Source of the DNA: an uncultured Clostridia bacterium
GTDB taxonomy: Bacteria; Bacillota; Clostridia; Christensenellales; Borkfalkiaceae
Reading direction: 5' to 3'
NCBI GenBank assembly: GCA_934272745.1
Contig: CAKQSI010000028.1
Span: forward strand, 1 to 25,090
DNA length: 25,090 bases
Of the stretch, positions 13,673 to 20,861 are shown piece by piece. Numbering within the stretch: the first letter of the stretch is position 1; the number at the start of each line of letters is the position of its first letter. The position numbers were made by a program, and so were the translations under genes. The notes under the pieces are model-generated. The model did no database searches and had not been told where the DNA came from. It saw only the letters and a program-made list of their open reading frames with translations.

Positions 13673-14215
13673 CGTTTTTGATGTTTTTTTGTGTTTTTTG
13701 TCAGATGTTTGTGGTTTCTTGGTCGAAAGTTGCGGATTTTTGTTGTTTTCCGCTTGGTTTTGGCGGACAAGCCAAGGGAGTTCGTCCCCCTCTTCCGCGA
13801 GATACTCGAAAATTTCGTACAAGCCCTCGCCCGTGACGCTGTCCACGTGGAAAATTTTGTATACGCCCGCAATGTGCATCCAGTTTTCCACGGCGGCGAG
13901 GTTGGCTTCCTTATCGTTGATTTTGGTCACGATGCCGATCACCGGGCGGTTGGCGTTTGCCGTGCAGGCGGGTTCAAAAATAGAATAGGGCTCGTTGGAC
14001 GCCATCACGATGCCGACGACGTCGCATTCGTAAGAATACAGCGCCAGCGCGTGACCGAGCGTGCGCTGTTCGGCGTATTCGCCCGGGGTGTCCACCACCA
14101 CGTCGTAATTGACGATATATTGCGTTTTTTGATAATGGACGGTTTCGCTCCTGAGCGCCTGCGTCAACGTGGTTTTGCCGCAGCCGACCCGCCCCATCAG
14201 AATCATCTTTTTCAT
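13667..14215 (-). CDS. EutP/PduV-like small GTPase
   Basis: A 182-residue P-loop protein of the EutP/PduV family. The G1 loop is GRVGCGKTT (residues 8-16), the G3-like motif DTPGEY (42-47) and G4 TKIND (97-101). PduV and EutP are poorly understood: PduV has been linked to the outside of Pdu compartments and their movement, and EutP-type proteins may bind nucleotides. The family domain ends at about residue 152. The remaining 30 residues are Lys/Thr/Asn-rich (KKPQTSDKKHKKTSKTC) and are encoded by the A-rich DNA upstream of the fucA promoter, so this tail may be a by-product of regulatory sequence. It follows the eutS-like gene by 25 bases. Confidence 0.88.
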   Translation of the reverse strand: MKKMILMGRVGCGKTTLTQALRSETVHYQKTQYIVNYDVVVDTPGEYAEQRTLGHALALYSYECDVVGIVMASNEPYSIFEPACTANANRPVIGIVTKINDKEANLAAVENWMHIAGVYKIFHVDSVTGEGLYEIFEYLAEEGDELPWLVRQNQAENNKNPQLSTKKPQTSDKKHKKTSKTC

Positions 14216-14240
14216 ACGCCGACCGGAATTTTGCCGCGAA

Positions 14241-14633
14241 TCAGGTCTTGGTAATGGCGCAGACGGTAAAGCCCAGCGTTTTTTCGGCGTATTCGGAAAG
14301 CGCCGTCAGCGAAGAAAGCACTTCCGACACTCTGCCGGTCAGAATCAGCGTGCCCGAAAAACGGTCCACGAATCCGAGGTCGGCGCCCGAAGCCTTCAGC
14401 GCGATATCCGCAATAATGATCGCCGTTTCCGCAGGGGTAATGGTCACCACGCCGATCGCGTCGCCGCGGTATTCTTTGGTGGGATCCAGCCCCAGTTTGG
14501 TATAGAGTACGGGGTCGGGGTTGGCAATGACGTGGCAGATGGAAATCTGCTTGCCGGGAACCAGTTCCTGTACGATACGGAGTTTTTCCCCGCCCCGTTC
14601 GGTATTTTGTCTGATATAATCGCCGATATCCAT
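14241..14633 (-). CDS. EutS/PduU-like circularly permuted BMC-H shell protein
   Basis: A 130-residue shell protein of the permuted BMC class. It opens with a polar N-terminal extension (about residues 1-16) before RIVQELVPGKQISICHVIANP, which in EutS/PduU forms the capping beta-barrel. It then has DAIGVVTITPAETAIIIADIALK and FSGTLILTGRVSEVLSSL. Such hexamers usually have an occluded pore and may bind partners such as EutP/PduV, whose gene is next. The ribosome binding site AAGGAT precedes the ATG. The name could be pduU or eutS; sequence alone does not decide. Confidence 0.92.
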   Translation of the reverse strand: MDIGDYIRQNTERGGEKLRIVQELVPGKQISICHVIANPDPVLYTKLGLDPTKEYRGDAIGVVTITPAETAIIIADIALKASGADLGFVDRFSGTLILTGRVSEVLSSLTALSEYAEKTLGFTVCAITKT

Positions 14634-14920
14634 AATTTTTTATCCTTAAGGGATTTTATCCCCGTGTGCCGTGCGCGCCTGACGATCTCTCAATATGCGC
14701 GCCGACCACCGGCGCCTTTTTCATTAAGCGTACCGGTCATTTTCTCAATTGGCGCCGTTTTTATGCAGCCCGCTTTTCTGTTTGTGCGAGCGACCCGCAA
14801 ACGCGCTTTGCGTGCCGCCTCGGCAAGCCAGTCAAAGTCTTTCAAAAACCTTTTCCCGTCGGAGTTTCAGCCGGGGCTTTCCCCTTAAAAACTTGCGGGA
14901 AAACCGATTTTCTTCGCTAT
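14634..14920 (-). other. Gap between the activase and eutS-like genes
   Basis: No gene is supported in these 287 bases. A hairpin GCGCCG-ACCAC-CGGCGC (14699-14704 with 14710-14715) followed by CTTTTT looks like a plus-strand terminator, yet both neighbours read leftward. On the minus strand the T tract precedes the stem as A residues, so it should not stop the operon. It could instead stabilise the 5' end of the downstream mRNA. Confidence 0.4.
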
Positions 14921-15715
14921 TTACCCGCCGAGAATAACTTCTCCCTTGAACCGTCTTCTTGCGGCGGCAAGGAGACGATCCATGGCTTCTGCGTCCGGCG
15001 GAAGAATGCCGCGGAGATCGTACGGGCGATTTAGTCCGTCGTACTTGTCCTGCCCCAGTCTGTGATAGGGCAAAAGGTGCATCTTTTTTACCCCGGGGAG
15101 GCTGTCACTAAAAGCGGCGATCCCCTCGATCTCCTCCTCGGTCGCGTTGAACGTCGGCACGACGGGGACGCGGATCACCAGTTCGGTCTTGCCGCTTTCC
15201 GCCACCTTTCGGGCGTTCTCCATCATCAGGAGGTTTTCTTTCCCCGTAAACTGCTTATGTTTTTCGGGGTTGGTGTGCTTGATATCCATTAAATAGGTGT
15301 CGAGATAAGGCAGAATGCTTTCGATAGTTTCCCATGGGGCGCAAGCCATACTTTCGATCGCAGTGGAAAAACCCTCGTCTTTCGCAAGCGCCAGAAGCGC
15401 CCGCGCAAATTCCGGCTGCAGCAGACATTCCCCGCCCGAAAGCGTCAGCCCGCCGCCCGTTCTGCGATAATATCCGCGGTCTTTTACCACCGTTTCCATC
15501 ACTTCGCCCGCGGTGACGTCTCTGCCCACGATCTTTTCGCCTGTCGCCGTCTTCATTTTTTCGATGGCGTAAGACTGCGATTCGGGGTTGCAGCACCACT
15601 TGCAGCGCAGCACGCAGCCTTTCAGAAAGACGATGGTGCGGATCCCTTTGCCGTCGTGCACGGAATAGCGCTGGATATCGAATATTCTTCCCGATACGTT
15701 CGTAAAATCTTCCAT
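14921..15715 (-). CDS. Radical SAM glycyl radical enzyme activase
   Basis: A 264-residue activating enzyme that uses SAM and a [4Fe-4S] cluster to install the glycyl radical on the adjacent diol dehydratase. The cluster motif is C34/C38/C41 (CX3CX2C in GCVLRCKWC). A GGE motif (residues 94-96) and later DIKH and VIRVPVVP segments fit the activase family. Only about 50 residues separate the cluster motif from GGE, so the ferredoxin-like insert with extra CX2CX2CX3C motifs found in many GRE activases is missing, as in pyruvate formate-lyase activase. The ATG directly abuts the GRE stop codon, so translation is coupled. Confidence 0.93.
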   Translation of the reverse strand: MEDFTNVSGRIFDIQRYSVHDGKGIRTIVFLKGCVLRCKWCCNPESQSYAIEKMKTATGEKIVGRDVTAGEVMETVVKDRGYYRRTGGGLTLSGGECLLQPEFARALLALAKDEGFSTAIESMACAPWETIESILPYLDTYLMDIKHTNPEKHKQFTGKENLLMMENARKVAESGKTELVIRVPVVPTFNATEEEIEGIAAFSDSLPGVKKMHLLPYHRLGQDKYDGLNRPYDLRGILPPDAEAMDRLLAAARRRFKGEVILGG

Positions 15716-18253
15716 TTATCCTCGGAATGCCTGTTCGGTACGGTTGATGATATCGTCCTGCAGCGAGCGGGAAAGCGTCGTAAAGAGGGCGCTGTACCCT
15801 GCCACGCGGACGACTAAGTGTTTGTATTTTTCGGGATATTTCTGCGCGTCCAGCAGCGTTTCTCTCGAAACGACGTTAAACTGCATGTGGCTGCCTTTCT
15901 GTTCGAAATAGGTCTGGATCAGCGCCACGAAATTTTCCAGTCCCGCTTTGCCGGAAAGCGCGGAGGGATGGAATTTCTGGTTGAACAGCGTCCCGTTGGA
16001 AGCGATACCGTGATCGAGGCGGGAAACCGAGTTCGCCGCCGCAGTCGGACCGTTGACGTCTTTACCTGCGGAAGGGGAAACGCCGTCCGCAACCGGTTTT
16101 TTGGCAAGTCTGCCGTCGGGCGTTGCGCCCGTCTGCGCGCCCAAAGGCACGTTTGCCGAAACGGGATACAGCCCCGCCTGGAAGGTGCCGCCGCGCGGAT
16201 TTTTATATTTCAGCAGCGGACGGGTGTAAGTATACGCCACGTCGCGGGCGAACGCGTCCACTTCAAAAAGATCGTTGCCGAATTTCGGCACTTCGTCGAT
16301 CTTTTTGCGCAGCGCGCGGTATTTTCCGGCGTTTTTATCGGCGCCCGCTTTGCCCGCTTCCGCAACCGCGGCGGCGACGATGGCGGCGATTTCGTTATCG
16401 CCCAGCGTTTTGCCGGCTTTTTTCAGTTCCGCAGCCACGGTGACGGCAACCTTTTCCGCCTGATCGGCCGCGCTTTCTTCGCCGTAGTTGTGGCGGAGCG
16501 CTTCCGCATACTCTTCGAGAGAAACCTCTTTCTTGTCGTAAACCAGCGTCTTGATCGCGTACAGACTGTCCGCCATGTTGGCGATGCCGAAGCCCTGCGG
16601 CCCCGTAAAGTTGTATACGGCGCCGCCCTCTTCCACGGTTAAGCCCCGCGCCATGCAGTCGTCCACCATGGACGATTCAAACGGCAGAGGAACGCGTTCT
16701 CTATGCGCCATATCGATGGCGTTATCCGCATTGACCAGCGCTTCGATCCAGAAGTTCATCTGCGCTTTGTATGCGTCGTAGAATTTTTCAAAGGTAGTGA
16801 AGGAGGAAAGTTCCCCCGTTCTGGGACCAATCTGCACGCCGTTATCCACGCCGTTGGAAAAAACCAGTTCCAGCGGGCGGCACATGTTGAAGAACGCCGC
16901 GTCGTGCCAGCCGTCGGTCTTGCCCGCTTTTTGCGGTTCCACACAGCCGATGATGTTGTAAGTGCGCGCGTCTTCAAGCGTCAGTCCGCGGCTCATCAGC
17001 GACGGAATGATCACTTCGTCGTTGTAATATGCGGGGAGTCCCACGCCCGTGCGGGTAACTTCCGCAGCCTTTAACATCAGGTCATGCGGAGTGCCGTTCC
17101 ATACGCGGATGGAAAGCGAGGGCTGCGGCAGCATGACGTGCATGGAAGCGTTTAAGCACATAAACGAAAGATCGTTGGTGACGTCCACCCCGTTTTCGTC
17201 CTGTCCGCCCACGATAAGGTTCTGGAACAGACTGTATCCCGCAAACCCCTCTGCGGAAACCGCGTCGCGGCATTTGTTCAGGTCGTTCAGTTTGACCCAG
17301 ATGCAATCGATGAGTTCCTGCGCCTTTTCGCGCGAAAGGGCGCCCCTTTCCATATCTTTTTTATAATAAGGATACATATACTGATCGAAGCGCCCCGGCG
17401 AAATGGAATGTCCGGACGATTCGATCTGCAACAACTGCTGCACAAACCAGAAACTCTGGCAGGCTTCGTAAAAGCCGGTTGCGCCGAATTCCGGGACACG
17501 TCTGCAGTTTTTCGCGATCTGCAGCAATTCTTCCCGGCGGGTACCGGTTGCGGCTTTTGCCATATCTTCCGCAAGCGCGGCATAGCGGTTTGCGTATGCG
17601 ATGACCGCATTTGCGGAAATTTCCATCGCGGTTAAAAGGGCGGATTTTTTGCAGTAATCGCCGTCGCCCTCGTGCATTTTCGCGCGTTCGGCGGCGATCT
17701 TTTTCTTGACGCCGTCAAAGCCGGATTCTAAAATCTCGCCGTACTTGACGGTGATATGTCCTACGCCGTTATAGAAATAGTTGCCCGGCGTAAAAATATT
17801 ATGCGCGATTCCGTTTCTGGCATCCTCCGACATATAGGCGTACGCCAGTTCGCTGGAAGTTTTGCCCTTCCAGTACTTGTCCGCCTCGCGGATTTCGCGC
17901 TTGGTTTCTTCCGAAATGGTGAAGGGGTCGGCGGCGCGGGTGGCGACGGTGTCGAATTCCGCTTCCAGCCACTCGTACGAAAATTCCGGATAGGTCTGGC
18001 AGCCGCGGGGCGCGACGGTCGTAGAACCGACCACCAGTTCTTCGTCCCTGATGACGATGGGAAGATTGCGCAAAATATGATCGAACGCTTTTGCGCGGCG
18101 AAGGGTCAACGGTTCGCCCTCGGTCGCTTTGTACGATTCGGTCAGAAGTCTGGCTCGCGCTCCCTCAATGACCGGCATATTTTTATAAAGCGCGTCCACC
18201 AACCGCTGAATACGCGGGCTTTTTTCTACGTCGCGTTTGTCGTACTTTGCCAT
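15716..18253 (-). CDS. Glycyl radical B12-independent 1,2-propanediol dehydratase
   Basis: An 845-residue glycyl radical enzyme converting 1,2-propanediol to propanal and water. The thiyl cysteine C437 and base E439 lie in IIGCVEP, and D447, H166 and H282/S283 (SGHSIS) match the substrate-binding positions of glycerol and propanediol dehydratases. The radical site is G819 in RVAGYSALF, 26 residues from the C-terminus as usual. There is no encapsulation extension at either end. The ATG at 18253 follows AAGGAGGAAGCAAT. It is the first gene after the consensus promoter and a leader of about 400 bases, and is followed directly by its activase. Glycerol dehydration is the alternative substrate, but the fucose context argues for propanediol. 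Confidence 0.95.
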   Translation of the reverse strand: MAKYDKRDVEKSPRIQRLVDALYKNMPVIEGARARLLTESYKATEGEPLTLRRAKAFDHILRNLPIVIRDEELVVGSTTVAPRGCQTYPEFSYEWLEAEFDTVATRAADPFTISEETKREIREADKYWKGKTSSELAYAYMSEDARNGIAHNIFTPGNYFYNGVGHITVKYGEILESGFDGVKKKIAAERAKMHEGDGDYCKKSALLTAMEISANAVIAYANRYAALAEDMAKAATGTRREELLQIAKNCRRVPEFGATGFYEACQSFWFVQQLLQIESSGHSISPGRFDQYMYPYYKKDMERGALSREKAQELIDCIWVKLNDLNKCRDAVSAEGFAGYSLFQNLIVGGQDENGVDVTNDLSFMCLNASMHVMLPQPSLSIRVWNGTPHDLMLKAAEVTRTGVGLPAYYNDEVIIPSLMSRGLTLEDARTYNIIGCVEPQKAGKTDGWHDAAFFNMCRPLELVFSNGVDNGVQIGPRTGELSSFTTFEKFYDAYKAQMNFWIEALVNADNAIDMAHRERVPLPFESSMVDDCMARGLTVEEGGAVYNFTGPQGFGIANMADSLYAIKTLVYDKKEVSLEEYAEALRHNYGEESAADQAEKVAVTVAAELKKAGKTLGDNEIAAIVAAAVAEAGKAGADKNAGKYRALRKKIDEVPKFGNDLFEVDAFARDVAYTYTRPLLKYKNPRGGTFQAGLYPVSANVPLGAQTGATPDGRLAKKPVADGVSPSAGKDVNGPTAAANSVSRLDHGIASNGTLFNQKFHPSALSGKAGLENFVALIQTYFEQKGSHMQFNVVSRETLLDAQKYPEKYKHLVVRVAGYSALFTTLSRSLQDDIINRTEQAFRG

Positions 18254-18289
18254 ATTGCTTCCTCCTTGCTTTGTGCTTTATTCGGTTTC

Positions 18290-18453
18290 GCCGGGATATC
18301 CTGTTGCTCGCGGCGGAATTTGAGCTTCCGCCGGGGAATATCTCTGTCGTTTCGCGGCGGGGATTACCGTCCCTGCCGGGGAATATCTCTGTCGTTTCGC
18401 GACGGAAATTGCGTTTTCGTCGGGGCACCTCTTTCTGTTTTTGCGTTTTTGAG
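18290..18453 (-). repeat. Imperfect tandem repeats of about 44 bp in the GRE leader
   Basis: Units begin at 18290 (40 bp), 18330 (45 bp) and 18375 (44 bp), with a decayed fourth from 18419. The two central copies share a core containing AATATCTCTGTCGTTTCGCG. On the mRNA strand each unit can form a hairpin closed by GC-rich arms that differ between copies but still pair: CCGCCG/CGGCGG, CCGTC/GACGG and CGCCG/CGGCG. The array lies 40-200 bases upstream of the GRE start codon, within the leader. No coding role is evident. Confidence 0.75.
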
Positions 18454-18466
18454 TATGTCTACGCGC

Positions 18467-18518
18467 CTTGCACGGCAGGCTTTCCGCTTCCGCTTGCACG
18501 GCGAGCTTTCCGCTTCCG
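18467..18518 (-). repeat. Two tandem 26-bp repeats in the GRE leader
   Basis: Two 26-bp units at 18467-18492 and 18493-18518 start CTTGCACGGC and end GCTTTCCGCTTCCG, differing at two adjacent positions. They sit just upstream, in the transcript sense, of the 44-bp array. I see no gene between the repeats and the promoter; the region also has a short GGAAG/CTTCC pairing. Confidence 0.8.
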
Positions 18519-18662
18519 CCGGAAGTTTTTTTATCTGTGTTTTTGGCAGCCGGTTTATTCCAAATTCTCTTCCCGCTTTTCCTGCGAAAAACCGTTCCTC
18601 TTCCGGGAAAATTCCGCCCCCGGAACGGCGTTGCCGCTTTTCCGCCAAATTATCCTGTCACT

Positions 18663-18703
18663 ATTATATCCTACCGGCGCCCCGTTGTCAACAAAAGTCA
18701 ACA
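18663..18703 (-). promoter_or_regulatory. Consensus promoter of the BMC operon with candidate operator
   Basis: On the minus strand -35 TTGACA (18691-18686) and -10 TATAAT (18668-18663) are perfect and 17 bases apart. A second TTGAC lies 10 bases upstream, giving a direct repeat GTTGACTTTTGTTGAC (18702-18687). The 15-bp sequence 18689-18703 is identical to the one at the fucA promoter. Direct repeats one helical turn apart suit a DeoR-family repressor (inference). Transcription would start near 18656, leaving a leader of about 400 bases before the GRE start. Confidence 0.88.
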
Positions 18704-18731
18704 AAAAACCTCTTGATTTTTTAGGTTTTTT
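18703..18731. repeat. AT-rich inverted repeat between divergent promoters
   Basis: AAAAAACCT (18703-18711) pairs with AGGTTTTTT (18723-18731) around an 11-base loop. It touches the upstream edge of the BMC promoter motif and lies about 50 bases from the plus-strand promoter. It could be an operator, an UP-like element, or a weak terminator shielding the two divergent units. Confidence 0.5.
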
Positions 18732-18783
18732 ATTGTTTTGTGTTGTTTTAAGAATATTTTAAGGGGAAAAACCACAAAAACGG

Positions 18784-18812
18784 TTGACAAAATGACGTTT
18801 TTGATGCATACT
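18784..18812 (+). promoter_or_regulatory. Probable promoter of the PHP phosphatase gene
   Basis: TTGACA (18784-18789) is followed after 17 bases by CATACT (18807-18812), a four-of-six -10 match. The GTG start at 18884 follows AGGAGG (18872-18877). The promoter is divergent from the BMC promoter, about 90 bases away. Confidence 0.6.
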
Positions 18813-18883
18813 GTAATAAGATTTGCGTTCCGCCGCAAAAAAACGGGGTTCGCAAGGCAAAAAACGCGAAAAGGAGGCACGCC

Positions 18884-19693
18884 GTGCAAGCGATTTTTTC
18901 GTTTGATCCGCACGTACATACCGTAGCCAGCGGGCACCACACGACCGACCGACTGATCGACGTGGTAAAAGAAGCAAGCGCGCGCGGTCTTACCGCCGTC
19001 GGGTTTTCCGAACACGCGGCGGGTATGCTGAACGGCTGCACCGAAAGCGGCTTTCGCAGCATGCTGCTTTCCCCCAAGGAACGCTTGGGCGTTCGCATTT
19101 TTATCGGGGCGGAAGCCAACATTTTAGACGAAAGCGGCAGAATCGACCTTTCCCCCGCGCTGTATAATAAACTCGATTACGTGATTTCTTCCCTGCATAC
19201 GGAGTGTTTCCGCCCCTCAGGGCGCAATCTGCGTGCGGCAAGTTTATGGCACTTTGGTGCGAAAAACGGGGGTACGTCCCCCGAAAAATCACACGACCTG
19301 CTGCTTACGGAAAGCACCCGCGCCGTTACAAACGCCATGGAAATCGGCAATATGGACGTTTTGGGACATCCTGCGGACAAAAACTTTCCGCTGAATTTCA
19401 AAAGCGTCGTTCTGAAAGCCAAAGAAACCGGCGTTCTGATCGAAATCAACGACGCGTCGGTAGAATCCGGCGGCTACCGGGGCGATAACCGCGCGGCGAC
19501 TGCCGAACTCTTAGCCCTTTGCAAGCAGTACGAAGTCAAAATTTCTGTGGGCAGCGACAGCCACGGCCGCGCTTTCGTGGGCGACTTTGCCGCAGCAAAA
19601 GCCTTGATCGACCAGTCCGACTTTCCCCTGCGCCTGATCGCCAGCAGATCGGCAGAAGAATTTTTCGCTTCTATCCCCCGCAACCGGAAATAA
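18884..19693 (+). CDS. PHP-domain phosphatase (YcdX/HisK-like)
   Basis: A 269-residue PHP-family metal-dependent phosphoesterase. The N-terminal HVH (H10, H12), FSEHA near residue 42, the GAEANI and SSLHTE segments, GHPAD and the C-terminal GSDSHG are the metal-binding motifs of the trinuclear PHP site. The overall pattern resembles histidinol-phosphatase or YcdX-type enzymes; substrate is unknown. It is the only plus-strand gene between fucU and the BMC operon and has its own promoter, a GTG start with a strong AGGAGG, and a terminator. It may be an unrelated housekeeping gene. A role on a sugar phosphate of this pathway is only a guess. Confidence 0.88.
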   Translation: MQAIFSFDPHVHTVASGHHTTDRLIDVVKEASARGLTAVGFSEHAAGMLNGCTESGFRSMLLSPKERLGVRIFIGAEANILDESGRIDLSPALYNKLDYVISSLHTECFRPSGRNLRAASLWHFGAKNGGTSPEKSHDLLLTESTRAVTNAMEIGNMDVLGHPADKNFPLNFKSVVLKAKETGVLIEINDASVESGGYRGDNRAATAELLALCKQYEVKISVGSDSHGRAFVGDFAAAKALIDQSDFPLRLIASRSAEEFFASIPRNRK

Positions 19694-19702
19694 CATCGAC
19701 CC

Positions 19703-19727
19703 GCCGCCGAAAATCGGCGGCTTTTTC
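19703..19727 (+). terminator. Intrinsic terminator of the PHP gene
   Basis: An 8-bp stem GCCGCCGA/TCGGCGGC (19703-19710 with 19714-19721) with an AAA loop is followed by TTTTTC. It starts 9 bases after the stop codon. Confidence 0.9.
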
Positions 19728-19788
19728 TATACTTTCATTGCTGTTCGCTCGTTGTCGCTTCCTCTTTCAATCGCCGCACACGCCTTCC

Positions 19789-19996
19789 GCCGCCGGTTTC
19801 GGCGGCTTTTTCTGTGCCGTTTCCCCTGTTCTGTCCCCGCTCAACGAAACACTCCCCCGTATGTTCGACCTGCGTTTTATCGGATCCGAAGTTTTTGCCG
19901 CCGGTTTCGGCGGCTTTTTCTTGCCATTTTTTCCCGCAACGGCTCCCATTTCCCTATTATTTCCCCTGTTTTGCCGCCGGTTCCGGCGGCTTTCTT
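19789..19996 (+). repeat. Three further terminator-like GCCGCCG hairpins
   Basis: Copies at 19789-19806, 19897-19914 and 19973-19990 form GCCGCCG/CGGCGGC stems with short loops, each followed by a T tract (TTTTTC, TTTTTC, TTTCTT). Together with the terminator at 19703 they make four near-identical plus-oriented hairpins in under 300 bases. No gene lies between them. They could be duplicated terminators or a dispersed palindromic repeat. Confidence 0.75.
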
Positions 19997-20408
19997 GATA
20001 CAAAAAATCGGCGGGCGGCATTTCTGCCGTCCGCCGCGGGATCGATCGGGGGGTCGATCCAATGAAAAGAAGAAGATGGTGGTCAAATTTTGCGGTTTCT
20101 TCGCAAAAAACTTTCTGCCTTGCCGGCAAATAGTTTCCGCCAATACTTTACCGCGATTACGGCTTTGTATCGTTTTTTACGAAACGGTACGCCGTTTCTG
20201 GAACGCGCGCAGGACAACCCGGCATGCCGAATCGCATATCCGGCATTCCTGCATCGCTCTTGCGCGCAAAACCTTATTTTACCGCATTGCGCCGCGTTTA
20301 AACGCGCCTAAAACCTATTACAGCAGCCCGTGCAAAACCATGTTAGCGTTCCTGTTTGTATTATTTTACGTATCCGCCCGCGCACCTTTCCGGGCGACGG
20401 CAAAAGGT
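19997..20408. other. Gene-free stretch between the hairpin array and fucU
   Basis: Short ORFs here lack ribosome binding sites and recognisable motifs, so I call no gene. Visible structures are a 10-bp hairpin GCGGGCGGCA/TGCCGTCCGC (20011-20034, one G-T pair), an inverted repeat GGATCGA/TCGATCC (20039-20045 with 20054-20060) and a CGGCATGCCG palindrome near 20219. It lies downstream of fucU, but no convincing minus-strand terminator is seen. Confidence 0.4.
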
Positions 20409-20849
20409 TCAGTCTTTTTTCGGGACGATGACGCCCTTTTTCAGAATCAGGTTGGCATAAAGCGCGGTTTCGCCCGTGGCGATGACGGCATATGCCGTTT
20501 TGGCGCGGTCGTAAAACGCAAAGCGTTCGATATGTCCGATTTTTACGTTATTCCCTTCTGCCTGACGGAGAATTTTATCGTACTCTCCCCAGATCGGCGT
20601 TTCCACTTTGTCGCCGGGGACGACTTCCATCAGCATGGCGTTGGGATCGGAATAAGTATCCAGCGGGAAAACCGACACCAGCGCTTTTAAAACGTCCGTG
20701 CCGCTGTGCGCATCCAGACGGATAACCCGGCTGTTCAGCGACTCCGCAGGAAAGTTTCCGTCGGCAAGCACGATCTCGTCGCCGTGCCCCATTTCGCAAA
20801 GAACCTTTAATAGTTCGGGCGTAAGTAAAGGAGAAAGACCTTTCAGCAT
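20409..20849 (-). CDS. fucU: L-fucose mutarotase, FucU/RbsD family
   Basis: A 146-residue RbsD/FucU pyranase that interconverts alpha- and beta-fucose, supplying the anomer used by the isomerase. Landmarks are MLKGLSPLLTPELLKVL, GHGDEIVLAD with catalytic-type H22 and D30, ALVSVFPLDTY, and the C-terminal ATGETALYANLILKKGV; length matches E. coli FucU (about 140). It lies 12 bases after fucI, whose end contains its AAGGAG, so the two are co-transcribed. This gene supports fucose rather than rhamnose as the main substrate of the locus. Confidence 0.94.
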   Translation of the reverse strand: MLKGLSPLLTPELLKVLCEMGHGDEIVLADGNFPAESLNSRVIRLDAHSGTDVLKALVSVFPLDTYSDPNAMLMEVVPGDKVETPIWGEYDKILRQAEGNNVKIGHIERFAFYDRAKTAYAVIATGETALYANLILKKGVIVPKKD

Positions 20850-20861
20850 GGCTGCCGCTCC

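Noticed and set aside
18254..18662. Cobalamin riboswitch in the GRE leader
   Set aside because: I could not find the conserved B12-box bases, and the enzyme is B12-independent; the leader is better described by its tandem hairpins.
18247..18762. A 171-codon plus-strand ORF across the GRE leader
   Set aside because: It runs through tandem repeats and the BMC promoter, has low-complexity Phe/Arg/Pro composition and no motif.
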